From: Aculops lycopersici
Lineage: Eukaryota > Arthropoda > Arachnida > Trombidiformes > Eriophyidae
Assembly (NCBI GenBank): GCA_015350385.1
Contig: WNKI01000002.1
Coordinates: 8,714,336-8,778,335, forward strand
Length of the DNA stretch: 64,000 bases
Reading direction: 5' to 3'
The notes below the pieces were generated by a model. It ran no database searches and was not told the DNA's origin. It saw only the letters and a program-made list of their open reading frames with translations. Each line of letters opens with the position of its first letter. Within the stretch, counting starts at the first letter, position 1. Made by a program: the position numbers and the translations under genes. This document shows positions 9,101 to 22,139 of the stretch, piece after piece.

Positions 9101-12100
9101 GATGTCGCGCGCATAATCCAATTGTGTGTCAGCCATTGCGATTACATTTGCGAGAAAAACAAGACAAGCAGCTGGTTTTTGGAGTTGTGAGTCCGAAGAA
9201 AGAGAGATAGAAAAATCCAAACCACTACGAAACCCGCTGACCGAATGGAGGGATCGATTGAGGCGAACAAGTGTCCGCTTGCCAGTGGTGACTTTCGGTT
9301 GAGGTTTAGGTTTAGATTTAGTGTGAATAACAAACAAGTTCTTGTTGAGGTTGTTGTTGAGTTGTATGTAGAGTAACCGATAACATTGCGTCAGATAGAA
9401 AAGAGCAGCGTGGGCCACAATGAGAAGTGATTCTGCTCACTGTGTTTCTCTCCGTGCGCGTGTTGCTCGTCCGAACTTAAGAGATTTAATCTATTCTCCA
9501 GCGGCTCCTCGGCTCTCGGACCCGAGAGGCGAGAAGAGATGGGCAATCTGTTTTCTCTTATGCGCAAAACTGCAAGCAATTTTGTAAATTCAACCAGCGA
9601 TATGGACGCTAAATGGCCAGCAACTTCCGCCGCAACGCAATGCACGACCCCGACCACAGCCACCACCAACTGGAGCCGCAGCAGCAGCCACACGCTGTCG
9701 TCATCGTCGTAGTTGAAGTCGGCGTCGCCATCGTCTCGTGCATAGTAATGGGCGAGACGACGCATGCCAGCTAGCCGAGAGATTTATGCGCCTTCAGAGA
9801 TTTTTTGGACGCATAGCGTTCTGCTGGATGTCGCTATGCAACCGAAGGGAGCTTATGGAGCCACCGCCGCCGCAACTTGCTTCATATTAAACTTATGCTC
9901 TTCTTTTAGACTCACTCGCTTGCTAGCTCGAGATCAAGATAAAAATTTCGCACTAAAACCGCAAACTCTCTCCCGCCTCTAGTGTTTTGCGCCTTTGGAG
10001 TGAATCGGACTAGACTGGTCTGGACTGGACTAAAGCGTCGCACGATCATTTTACTCGGCGCCGCAAAGAGGAAAAATCAACCACTTGCACGCAAAACCCT
10101 TTGGCCTTTTGGCGAAATGCGGCAAAGCGATTTATGCTCGCGATGTAATGTCCTCTCTTGGCAGCAGCTAGTCAATGGGGCAACGTGAAAAGGATTTGTG
10201 TAAACACGAAGACAACAATGGGAAAGCGAGCGAGAGAGTGAAAGACCAACTTAAGTGGCCTCTTTGTGTGTGTGTGTGTCTACCTGGCCCACTACAAACA
10301 GGTTGCCGCCTCCGCCGCCGCCGTTGTAGCCACTTGACTCGATTGGTGCTCATCACGGTGCATCAACACGAACTTAATGTTGCCTTGGATTCCGCAGCCA
10401 GACACTTGATATCACGAGCGCAACGAGCTCTCGTCCAGATTTGAACAGGTGGCTCTCGAATGGGCGCTCCAGATTTTCATTCACCTGGCATCGCCATTGA
10501 CTGCAACGCCGCGGCACGTGGTAGCTCCCAAGAAGAATCTGGTGCCGCAAATTGTCGCTAAGCTTTTCTCGTTTGTCGTTACCATCGCTGCTATTGTTGC
10601 TGCTGTTGTTGCCTGAAATTTAGCCAATTGGGTTACGTCATCATACTTTTACCTCTAACCAACTGCTTTAATAGAAGAATAGCGGCTCTAAATTCAAACT
10701 GCGCCAAAATGACTCTTTGGCACGTGAACGTGTTCCTCTTGTTGTTGTGTTTTGTTGTATCTCCTCGCTAACTTTACCGCTCGTAAACTTTACCTGCTCC
10801 TCATTCTATCTATCGGGCAGGTGAAACTGACGGCGGATGGGAGAATCTGCTCCTCCTCCTTCTCCTGTGTCTATTAGTTTAGTCCTTTGCGTCTACTGAA
10901 ACACTGCCAGCTCTGCGCCTAGTGGTCTGGTGGCATTGGGAACGCAACAAATCGATTATCTCCACTCGTGCAGTTGGACCCCAGCAGCGGAGTCCCAATG
11001 TGACACGCCCACTACAAAGCCTACTCTATCGATTCCATGTTTTCCCGCTGCGGTTTTGTCAGTTTTTCCTTGCCTCTAAGTGACCAGTTAGTTTGACGGC
11101 TAGCCGACCGTTCGACCTACCGACCAAAAGTTGGAAGGTCCGAGCTAAAAGTCTAAAAGTCTCCAGCGTTTTATCCAACAAGAAATCCGTCGAGTAGAGA
11201 ACCAGAGCGACACGATGCCAAACGCAAACCAAGTGACAGCCGCAGATCAATTGGCAGTCGAAGTGGGGATTTCCGCTTCTGTTAGCCATCTAGCTTCTGC
11301 ACACCGAATGGGAATCTCAACTAGTCTGCCACTTTACTTCCTTTCCTGTCGCTAGCCTAACACAACCACCGACTCGCCGTTGGGGGGTTGAGAGAAGCAA
11401 CTTTAGGGTAACGAGACGTCACTTGCCAGCTGGCCACCGAGTTGGCCGATTAGCCGCCTGACTCATAGGCATCCGGGTGACACCAGCCACTGGCGCCGGC
11501 CACCGGTTGGTTCCGAGTCGCCGGAAGTGCCGTTCAAAGGGGCCGGCCATTCAATCTGTTGGCTGCGGACTGCATATAAAATTGCCTCCCACTTTGGAGT
11601 CGCTATGATGGTGGCGGTGGTAGTAGTAGTAGTGGTGTTACGCAACTACTGTACCACTATACGCAATGCGCATATTGGCGCCCGACTGACATATTGCCGC
11701 TCGAGTTAGTGGAGCGCAGAATGGAGGCAGTGGTCTGGTCAGCGGCTTGGCTGCCACTTCCTGTTTACGCTGCACATCTAACGCGTTGCCCAATTTGCGC
11801 GAGGCTCTCGCTATTGGTGACTACTACTCCTCTAGTTTGTCTTTCATTCTCTCTGCCTTTTTGTTGCTCACTCTGCTTGTCGTTCGGTAAAGTCTTGCGG
11901 CAACTCTGTCAGCTTTAACAACCAGACAACTCAGAGGGGAACGCGACGATGAGTCAAGACCTCAAGGCGAGCTGTTGGCTCTCAACTTGGCCGGTGGGCC
12001 AACCGGCAGCAACACGAGACATTAAATCGCACACCTAGAAACTTGACTTTGATCCAACCAAACAAGCGCACCAAAAGAGCAGTCTGTTTGCTCTCCCTCC

Positions 12101-14972
12101 TCCGCTCTCTCTCTCCCTCTCGTTTAGCCGATAGCTTCAAAAGCATCATGCGCGCAACAACCGAGAGTAGGATAATATAATTTTAATTTAATATTATCAC
12201 AAACAGACAGAAAATTCGCGGCACGTGAACATCAACGCCGGCCACTGACACCAACTTCATTATTTGGCAGCGAGAATAGCGATAGTAATAGCAACAGCAA
12301 CGGCAATGAAGGGAAAGGAGAGGAGGCAAGTCATTCCATGTCGTCTTATATAACCTCATGTCGCGCGTGTGTCTCTGTTTGTATTTTACACTCTCGCCCC
12401 CTTACAATTGCTGGTTGTCCTTCCTGATGCCACTCGTCAGTCGTCTCATCTTGTTGCTGCATTTGAATTTCGCAGCCAAGGATTCAATTTAAACCCGATT
12501 GAATGAAGTTGAAGGTGACACACACAAAACACTCAAACAAAATCGTTATGTAGGTACAGAGAGTTTAAGTATTGATAAAAGTAGTTCCAGCGGAACCAAC
12601 TAGCTGAATTTCTACATACATACTAACCTATTGATTTAGCTCCTTGAATTTATGCTCTCGTTTGAGATAAATCGTTGATATGGCCAAACTCAACCACGGG
12701 GATCACGAAAATTGACGCCCCGGAGTTAACAGGAAGTGTCAAGTTTGCCAGCAACAAGGTTGGGAAATTAATTGCTTTAGTGGGGAGAATTCAAGACACG
12801 ACTCACGTTTTTCTGACTTGACTGGTGGTTGGCGGTGGCGTTTGCAAAAATTAGCGCGCAATACCTGTGCGTCACACACAGTGGGCGACGCGCGTTGAGT
12901 TCAATGCGACAAAACAAGCGCTCAACGGTGAGCGCAGCAACAACGACAACAACCGCGCAGTCGCGCACACGCGAGGCACCTAGCGACCCGTGGGCGCTAG
13001 GCGCTCTCTCACTAGAACGTCCATTTAGATGGCATCGCTCAATGCGCAAAAGTCCATTTATTCCTCATATTGGAACCATAACTTTCGCCCGATTGACTCG
13101 AGAGAGGAGAAAAATTTGCAACGATACGATAGAACGAGAAATTTTCCACGAGTTTTCAAGCAGCAAACCATCGAGCATCCGAAGAGAAGAACATTGATTA
13201 TGATGACACACAACTGAAGAGCGGACATCAGCAAGAAAAAGAAAAAGAAACAAAACAAATCAACTCGACTACCCACTCGAGCATAAACATTCTTCTCTTG
13301 TATGAAATAAAAGCAGCAACAAAAGTCACACATGGTCCCACGAGAGATCTGAGTCAAGTTTCAGTCCAGTCTCCGGAAGTTGCGCGCCGCAATACAAGAG
13401 AGAGGGTAAGATTTATTGTGGCTCGCATTGAATTGAGTCATCTATTCTACTAGTGAGAGTATAAGTTGATGGAATTCAAAATTGTCGTTTCAGTCTAGGA
13501 AATAGCAAAACGTTCGCGTTGTTAGTTCTGATAGTCGCTTACAAACCGACTGTTGCAACCGCAAGAGTCGAGATTGAAGTTGAGATAAGCATCAAGTCTC
13601 AGTGGCACATGGGACTTTACCCTCCCGAGGAAAAGAGGGAGAGGGGAGAGATAGACAAGCAGCAACAACGAGAGCAAACCAGAGCTCCATTGATCGTTTG
13701 GTTGCTCAGCTAAGTTGATTGTCGCTGTTTGCTTGTATTAAAGTTGCGGCTCAATTATCATTATCATCATAATCAAATTTTAGCCGTTTGCTGCGACTCA
13801 TGCAACGTGAGTAACATAGAGAGGAAACGTTCTCCTGCAAAATTGCGCAACAGCAAGCAGGGAAATTGGCGAGTCAAATGAGCGTAACCTTCGCCTGTTT
13901 CGTGGACACAAAGTTGGTGACTCGTGGCTCATGTGAGAAAGTCAAACAACTTGAGTTGAGTTGAGTGGAATTAAGCGTCAAAGTTTGGGACCAAACAAGA
14001 AGTTGGTGAGTGAAAGTGGAGCGAGTTGTGGGTTAAGTTGCACACTAAGAAAAGAAAAACAATGATATGAGCATGCAAGTTTTTTCTCCATCTTCCACCA
14101 AATGACTAGCTGAAATTCAAGCCCAAGAAGTTAATGGTTCCACAGCGCTTATATTAACTTCGAACACTGAACGCTCAACTTCGAAGACAACAACAACGAC
14201 ATCGAACCAACTGAAATAGAAGATAGCAGAGGTGAGCAGCGAGAGTGGCCATCAAGTTTGAACCCAGAGGCCCCAAGAGGCAGTGGCACCGTCAGCGTTA
14301 GCGATTGACCAGAGGACAAGTGGCCAGTTCGAGCGCCAGGCGGAAGTTGCCAGTTGGAAAACGACTACGAAGAGTAGGCAACCGGTTTGCAAATGGATGA
14401 ATTTCTCCATCAATCATAGTCCTAGAGAGAGAAAGTCAAACTCTCGCTTCTGGTGCTAGAGATTCGAAAGTTGCGCAAACTCAGTCAACCACCAGAAAGA
14501 GAAAGAGAGAGAGGACAGTCAACAGACGATAGCGAGTGTTATCACCATCATAGAAGCTCAATTTAGATGGCAAACAGAGCTTTTCAGGTGGTTGGAGTCA
14601 GATAAGCTGTGGAGTGGTGGTGGTGTTGTTGTTCTTAATGTTGTTACGTTAGGTAACGTGAAAGTTGCGTTGCGTCATCAGCCAGACTTTCCGCTTTTGA
14701 ATCTTGGTAGCCCTATCGCTCGGTGCACGAGTTGAAATCGATCATCATCATCATCATCAGTCATTCTCACTTCCGCTGCCGTAGACCCAACTCGCCGCCG
14801 CTGAAGCCGCTACTCCTCGTCTCTATGCATGCGATCAAGGTGATTCTAGGTCATCGCTCGAATCTCTACCTGAATCTAGATAGACTTTGAGTATACTCTT
14901 CGGCGCCATTAAAATTCAATTGCCGTTCGAAATTCAAGTGCATCATCATCAATCGAGACAGCGCTGAATGTG
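6158..14972. other. Large region between BOK and the LRR gene; probable regulatory DNA and 5' UTR exons
   Basis: Nearly 9 kb with many short open frames on both strands but none with recognisable domains or a convincing exon chain. It contains GAGA/CTCT runs and palindromic E-boxes (CACGTG) at 6775-6780, 10515-10520, 10721-10726 and 12222-12227. Splice-donor-like sequences on the plus strand occur at about 7037 (CGCTGTAAGTAA) and 14232 (CAGAGGTGAGC), with an acceptor-like TTTTCAG near 14587. These could join 5' UTR exons of the rightward LRR gene. That is a guess from consensus only. Confidence 0.4.
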
Positions 14973-15170
14973 ATGAAAGTTCAAGTTGACTCAAAACCAA
15001 AACTCCACAAGGCGAAGATGAGATTTATAAAGTCGTTCAAGTACAAGCACAAGTTTTGCTTCTCTGAGAAGAGGAAAGAAATGACAGGCATTGAAATAAC
15101 CCTGAAAATCTGTGATATAACCCAAAAATCAATAACATCAAGATCCCCGAAAATACTCAACAGGCATGTG

Positions 15171-18100
15171 ATGCTGAATCTATTTACAACAATACTACTA
15201 CTCTCTATCCTCCTATTTCCGTCCCCAAGTTACGCCCACTGCCCGGCCAAGTGCCATTGCAACGACCACCTGCTGGAGGCCAGTTGCACCATCGCTAATC
15301 CATCGCTTACAATAGTGCCGCTGACATTGAATCCATTGTTGCAAAAGTTAACATTGAATAATTTGATGATTTACGATCTATCAAACTCACTGTCCGTCTA
15401 CCGGCAGTTGGAATATTTGAACTTGAACTCGAATCAATTGAAACAAATCAAGTATGAAAATTTCAACTTTAAGTCGGCGCCAATTAGTATAACTCTCAAC
15501 CATCACCAGCAGCAGCAGCAAATTGAGCATCCATCCATGAGCAATGAACACGACCAATTAAATCTCAAGAATGAACAGGTGGCTAGGCACTACAAACAAG
15601 TGATAGATAGGAGTGTTAGCGATGACGTCATTGGAAGCAGTGGCAGTGTCAGTAATAGTGGCGGCGGGAGTAGTGTTCGTGGTAATCATGATGAAATTGG
15701 CTTCCATTTGCGCGAACTCCATTTAAGTGATAACAAAATCGAGCAATTGGGTTCAATGAGTCCGTTGGATCACTACCACCCGGACAGTCAACATAACAAC
15801 CATGACGACGACGATGGCGCCGATGACGATTCAATCGACTCGTTGGATACTCGACAGCCGGATGAGTCATCGGGTTCATTCAGTTGGTGGCCAAGCAGAA
15901 GCTCCGGTGATAGTGGCAACGGAAATCGACAGCAACAAGGATCAGTGATTAAAACAAGGAGACGAATCAAGCAACGAGATTTGGAAAAACAATCGCCCTT
16001 TTTGATGCTGATCAAGCTAGAGAAACTCAATCTGTCGGCAAACAAATTGACGCGCCTAAATAGGCACACCTTTTTGGGTTTGGTCCATTTGAAGTCGTTG
16101 GATTTATCCAAGAATTTTATCGAATTCATAGACAAACTAACCTTTGTGAGTTTGATTGAATTGGAACACTTGAAATTGAACCAGAACAAACTAATTGGTC
16201 ACCTGAGCCAATTAAGCGAGAGCTTTTGTCGTGCGCCAATGATACAGTTGCGCACATTGGACCTAAGTGACAATAGCAACAACCACCTGAAGTTGAACAA
16301 CAACAACAACCACAACCACAACAACAATCAACATGTGCTGCCGAATCAAATGTTTTTGTGCTCGCCCAAGGTGGAAAACCTGAAGATAAACAACTTGAGC
16401 TTGAGATACATTCAAGTGAATGCCTTTGATAATTTACAGCAACTTAAAAGGTTGAATTTATCGCAGAATCCAATGGATCAAGTGCCTAGCGACTCGCTGA
16501 GCTACTCGCGTTCAAATCTCACCAGGAGCCTTAGGGAATTGGACTTGAGCGAAACGGAGATTGAATTTGTGAATGCAAATTCCTTGAGTGGATTGAAACA
16601 TTTGCAAATATTACACATGAACTCAATGCCTCGACTAGTGAGCTTTGATTTAGCTGCATTTAGTCTAATCGTTAATGCCGCCGCCACCGCCGCTGCTGCT
16701 ACTACTGCCTCAAATGGGCAGCCTCAAAATTTTGTTGCTCAACCAAATTTGCAACCAATTCCGCCAAAATCCTCGCAGGAACTGGAGGAATTTCGCTCTG
16801 CTTTGAAAAATCTACTGCCAAATCATATAGCATCAAGTTTTGATAGAACACTAACTATGCAAACTCAATCCCAAACACCAAGTCCTCAAATGTTACCCCA
16901 ACCTGAGCCGCTAACTCAATTATCAGCAGCGTCAAGTATTGATAACTCACGCAGATTCCACGTCATTAATCATCATCGACAAGATAATTTTGATAACTAT
17001 GAGCACCAAGCTTCGCTTAGCGGCGATGGTTCCAGCTCAACAATTATTGGCCACTTGCCAATCGAGAGTCAATTAATCAACGACCAACTGGTTGAGTTGC
17101 ATCTGCAAGCAAATGGAAGGTTGCAATCGTTGCACTCCTCGGTTGCTTTGAGAAGTGAGCAGCCGAGAGGTAGGATTATGTTTTCGAAATTGAGATTCAT
17201 CAACCTGAGACTGGCGGAAAATCTACGTGAATTTCCATTGAATGACATAATTGAGTTTCCACAAAATTTTAACGTTAATTCGGAGGCACCAGCAAAATTG
17301 GACTTGACTTATGGGGGAAAATTTAACTGCTCCTCCTGCCAGATGAGCTGGTTAATTGAGTTGGCAAATTTGGAGAGATCGTCGGCGATCAGTAAGAGCA
17401 GGAAGTCGTCGAGTTGGTCTCTGATTCCATTTAATCCATTCCAAGTGCCGCCACTCTCACAACAACCGCAACCACCACTTGTTAATTCACCTGCAGGCCT
17501 GAATGGAGTTGTGCAATTGAAATCGGATATATCGACAATTGGCTGCGCCCATCCCGTTAGCTTGCCTCTAAGTGAGCTACTAAATCTAGAGGGAACCATT
17601 AATTATGGCCCTTCATTGCTAAGTCACTGCTCATTGGACGAAAAAAGAAAAAGGCAGAGTATCAAGCACCTGTGATATCACCGAGCAAGCAACCTGTGAA
17701 CGATTTACTGACTCAACACCAGCAACAACAACTTGTGCCCACGAGTGAGCCAATTGAGCTTCGATTTCCAGATTTGAATACTCGAACGGAAGTCAGCTCT
17801 AATTTCAACATCAACCAAGAGGTAGACCGAAAGAATCTGCAGGATTTAAATCTATTCTCGCAGGACGAGTCGCAGCAAACTCAAAGTGGTTCGCTAATTT
17901 TTGGCGCACTCCTATCGCTACTGTTCCTTGTCATGTTTGTAAAGTTAGTTTTTGCTCTATTGGCCAATAGACAAAGAGAAAGCTACTTCAAACAACTCAA
18001 ATTTCGACCGCCTCAATTCCCGTCGCATTTGCAGAATCCATTGAAGAGTTGCAACCAACAGAGTAACTCGCCACTTGAGTCGCCAATTTGCGAGCTCTCC

Positions 18101-21064
18101 TCGCACCAATCCACTTCTTCCGGCCAATCGACGGCCACAACTGGAATGGCAGCAATGACAACATCAGCGGCGGCAGCAGCAGCAGCAAGCGGCTCACAAT
18201 TGAAAGGCATCCAATTGTATGGAAATCCATTGAATATTTACGAGATGGCCGACGACGACGACATCGACTACGAGTTTTGTTGCCGAGATGGCGAAATGAT
18301 GGAAGAAAATCACCTAAGTACAACGAGCAAATTGCACCGACAGCCTGACAGTTTGTTGTTGGCCAACCAAACGCTACTAGGAGACCGAAGCCATAACAGA
18401 AAGCATCTTGTCGACTCGTCGTTGTTTTTCGGTGCTGGAACGACATCAAATGTTGTTTGTAATCGCAACACCAGTCAGAGACAGCGACTACAGCAATTGG
18501 AGCAGCAGTCGGAAATTGAGCGAGCGCATAGGGTTTCTAGTGAGAGTTTTGGAAGTGGACGGCGAGTTGGAGAAACAAGTGGTGGTGGTGGTTGTAGCCA
18601 GCAAAAGAGGGGCAATTTATTTTTACGCATCGCCGAGCGCTTGAGCGGCAGTGACTCAATATCAGCGACAAGTAGTCGCGGCGGTAACTACAACAACCAG
18701 AACCACTTTATGCACCCGGGACCGACTCGGCCACTTCCGGCGGCCGGATTAAACGACGTCCACAGAAACAGCAGCAACAATAACAATCTTGCCAATCGCC
18801 AGCTCGTTAGCCACTCAACAATCCAGCGCTCGGTCTTGCCAGCTACCACCGCTGGCAAGACATCGCAAGCACAGGTGGTTGGCGGCAATTTGTACACAAA
18901 CTCTGTGGACCTCTACCAGGAACTTGCCTTTTCGGGCCAGGTAATTGAGCCGCCCGCTTGTGGGCGACTCGGCAACGGATGCGCGCCAGCAACAAATCAA
19001 TCGCATCACTTGGAGTCCTCTCGCAACGGCCGCGGCCACCACCACCAAGATCAAGGCGACCAGAGGACGTGCCAGGTGAACTTAAACCAGAATCCGCTGA
19101 CCAATGGCGAGTTAGTTCCAGTTTTAACAACGGACACGACGAAAGCAGCGGCGATGGCAAACTTCCAGTCGCACGGGCCGCAGTTTTCTCAAGAGTCTTG
19201 CGCTGGAAACAACAACAACAAGCACATTTACGTGACTCTTGATGGGCCCATTAAGCAGCCTGTTCGAGTTTCTGGAGTTGGAAGTGCGTCTCACAAGAGA
19301 AATAGCAATGGCAATACTTTGGTGCAGCAAAATGAATACGAGACGGGCGCCGAGTTGGTGCCGCCTGTTGGAGCTAATGGCGAGCGGCGAGCAAGTTGCG
19401 AGACTGGAACAAAGCGTCGGGAGCAAACCTCCTCTTCAATGGCAAACAATGAAGAGCAGCACGAAGCGGCGGCAGTCACAAATCGTGAAGAGTTTGCGAG
19501 TTTTCAGTGGAGGCCAAAGGAGGAGAAGCAGCAGCGCCGAGCCTCGAAGGCTAATGGCAGCGAGCCACTTGAAAGTGAGCAGCAACAGCAGCACTACCTC
19601 AGTCGCCTTTCCAACGGCCAACGCGAACGAGAGGCAAGTTTTGTTTTGGGGCGCCAATCGATCGGAGTGGCCAGTTGCAGTGGAGGCTCTTCAAAGCCTT
19701 GTAATGCGATTGTAACTGGCGGCCATAATGACAATGACGACGACCACGGCCGCTACGACAACGATGAGTGTGGCGACAAACAGTCGGCGGCCGGAAGTTG
19801 GAGGAGCGGCGGCCGCCTAGTTGGTGGTAATCTTGCGACGAATGATTCCTTGCCTCCGGTGATTGGAGAGCATGGCGAAAGTTACGCAACCAACAACGTG
19901 ACTCGTGCGCCTGATGACGTCCATCAAGTTAGTTGTCTTCCTCGCACTAGTGGGCAGAATAATAACTCTAGTGCAGGCTTCTTGTTGGCGATGCCAAGTT
20001 TAAATGCAGGACATTCCATAAAGGAGGCGAAGCAACAGAAGGATAGCAATGGAATTTACCATCCAACTCAAACGCTTGGAGGAATTGCACTGTTGTTGCC
20101 AAGCGAAAGCGGAAGTGGCCAGCCGGTGGCCGGGCTAAACTTAGAGACTAGCATAGAGAGAAACCATAAGCAGCGGCGAGCTCAATGGGGCAAATATGGG
20201 GATGCAAATCACGATTGTGCCAGCGGCTCCGACTACTACTCGAGTGGCCGGTTGGCCGGCGATTATGTAATTAATGGATTGCATCAGCAGCCTCGTGGCA
20301 ACAACATTGCAAGTTTCGTTGTTCCAAAAGCCAGTGACAACAGCAGCAACAAAAACATGAACACTGCTAACGAGTGCGACAAAATCCAAACTCAACTCGG
20401 TGGTCCTGCTTCTTATGGTTGCGGCGATGGCGACAGCGTTAGCATGAACCAATTTGTGGGCGTGCCAGCGACAAGAAACCCGGACAAAGGCGACGCGCAA
20501 CTAGGAGACCGCAACAATGCGGTCGCTAGGCGCCGCCTGCCCTCGATGCCGGCTAGTGGAAATGGAAAACAGTTGGCTGGTTGTGATTTGATTATGATTG
20601 GTCAGCGCAATTCCTCTTCGGTGGTGGCCGCTTCTAATGAAAAGCAAACCCGCGGACAATTTGACCAACAACAGTCCAACGTTTCGGTTAGTAAGTCGCA
20701 GTCGCGATCGGAGACTCAGCCGTCTGGTTTGTCTTTGTTGGTTGCTGCCGATCGCTCGTCACTTGCTTTGCGCGATTTAAGCTCAAACTCAAACTCAAAG
20801 TCGCCATTGATTGCCACAAACATGGGCGCAAAAATAACCACGGAAGTTGGGGAAAAGACCAACGGGGAAAGATTCAGCAAACAGTCGATTGGATTGAGTA
20901 ACTTTTCAACGAGAAAAGCCACCAATCAACTTGCGCCCACAACCAAGACTTTGGGACGTCAGGTGACTAGAAGGAAAATAGAGGACGAGGAAAGCGGACA
21001 AAAAGGAAGCGAGATATACAGTAATCAATTCTATTATTGCAAACCGGCAAATAAGGAGAGTTGA
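15171..21064 (+). CDS. Leucine-rich-repeat single-pass transmembrane protein with giant cytoplasmic tail (frame broken once)
   Basis: Two overlapping frames form one protein of about 1,960 residues: frame A to about 17645 and frame B (one base back) to 21064. The start at 15171 gives a clean signal peptide (MLNLFTTILLLSILLFPSPS); an in-frame ATG at 14973 would add 66 residues before it. Then come an LRRNT cap (CPAKCHCND), LRRs (LEYLNLNSNQL, LEKLNLSANKLTRL, LKSLDLSKNFIEF, LKRLNLSQNPM) broken by long acidic and Q/N inserts, and an LRRCT cap (FNCSSC, WLIEL, IGCAHP, SHC). The transmembrane helix (SLIFGALLSLLFLVMFVKLV, about 17892-17960) is in frame B. About 1,000 disordered polar residues follow, with no domain I recognise. 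Overall plan resembles insect capricious/tartan-type cell-surface proteins, but orthology is not claimed. A poly(A) signal follows 70 bp after the stop. Confidence 0.75.
17638..17657 (+). other. Frame discontinuity inside the LRR gene
   Basis: Frame A encodes the LRRCT up to its last Cys (SHC) and then stops at TGA 17673-17675. Frame B, shifted by -1, is open across the same bases and encodes the transmembrane helix. The switch falls in GACGAAAAAAGAAAAAGGCAG. A one-base homopolymer error is the simplest explanation. Transcript slippage, -1 ribosomal slippage on AAA, or an 87-bp intron 17571-17657 (donor AAGTGAGC, acceptor GGCAG, phase 1) are alternatives. The intron would delete the last LRRCT Cys. 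Confidence 0.7.
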
Positions 21065-21132
21065 TGATTTTAGCCCCGAGAAAGAGAGAGAGAGAGGAGA
21101 CAGAAAATAGTTGACAGAATGGCAAGCAAGTT

Positions 21133-21138
21133 AATAAA
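21133..21138 (+). terminator. Poly(A) signal AATAAA of the LRR gene
   Basis: Canonical AATAAA 69 bp after the LRR gene stop codon at 21064. Confidence 0.6.
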
Positions 21139-22097
21139 ACTAAATACCGATTGCCCACTATGAACCTCATCTCTTCTGCTTCTCGTTGTCTCGCTGTCTC
21201 GTTGTCTTGTGTCGCTCTCTAATCCCATCTATTCCGTTCTCTCCACTCCTCTTCTTATATAACAACTCGGCAAATATCTTGGCGCAGCTACATAATCCGC
21301 CTGTTTATTTGCTCCCTAGTCAGCAAAAGTAGCCGCAGCGCTAACAACCAATTGGACTAATTGGATCTCGGCGACTGCGAGATTTATCGGCACTTTTGGC
21401 AGCCGAGAGAGTGGGAGATAAATCACACATTTCCATTGTATTTGTCGTGGTAGTCGCTGTCGTGGTTGCAACCAAGAGCATTGAGCCGAGTTTGAACCAC
21501 GATGAGACGACGAGACGCGACGAGATCAGATGAGATCAGCAACAAGGAGACCAAGACACAACTGACAAGTGAGGCCCCCACTGAAGGGACTCGCTGATCC
21601 GCTTAGTCCCTTTAGTCTTTGCGGTTTCCGCTAGCCAGCAAGACAAACCCCACGAGCTCGTGGTTGTCGTCGCCAGTGTGCCGTTGTGGTCATGGGCCAA
21701 GCGACTTAATGTCATCCAATTATGTGGTCATGATGAGTGAGGGTGGCGAGCGAGTTGGCGGGCAGGCAGGCAACCATTGCGAGTAAGTATAATAGATTCA
21801 GCTTGTTAGTTTTTGCCCTTCTAGTCGGCCAACTAGCTCGCTTGCTCATAACCGGAAGTTGGCGACTGGCCATCGTTGCGCTACCACTGCTATCTGGCAC
21901 AAAACTAACTGCCCCTCTTATTATGTATCTAAATTGGGCGCGCAATGGACACGCACCATAAACAAGCCGCAAAGGCAAAGACAACCGAGCGACGGGCAAA
22001 ACCACGAGTTGTGGTTTTGTTTGGTGCGGAGGGATGCCAGAGGCGACGGGGCCCCCAAGCATGCGGACAATGAGTGTGTGTTTGTGCGTTAATCAAC

Positions 22098-22105
22098 TAT
22101 AAAAG
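22098..22105 (+). promoter_or_regulatory. TATA box (TATAAAAG) without an assigned gene
   Basis: A perfect TATAAAAG on the plus strand, directly in front of the unusual 22.14-23.06 kb block. No coding exon is evident downstream, so it may be chance, drive a non-coding transcript, or belong to a decayed element. Confidence 0.3.
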
Positions 22106-22139
22106 GCATTCAGATTGATAGCTTGAAATTGCACCGTGT

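Noticed and set aside
12829..13197. 122-residue plus-strand frame in the 9-kb gene-poor region
   Set aside because: Low complexity, opposing frames open on the other strand, no splice logic or recognisable domain.
17641..17647. Canonical -1 slippery heptamer A AAA AAG
   Set aside because: The heptamer is present but not in the zero-frame register required for tandem slippage, so a classic programmed site is not claimed; only P-site slippage or a sequence error remains.
21712..22062. Minus-strand 116-residue frame with internal signal-like LLYLLAMVACLPANSLA
   Set aside because: Has an ATG but no domain or splice support, and plus-strand frames are equally open; likely chance in a GC-rich stretch.
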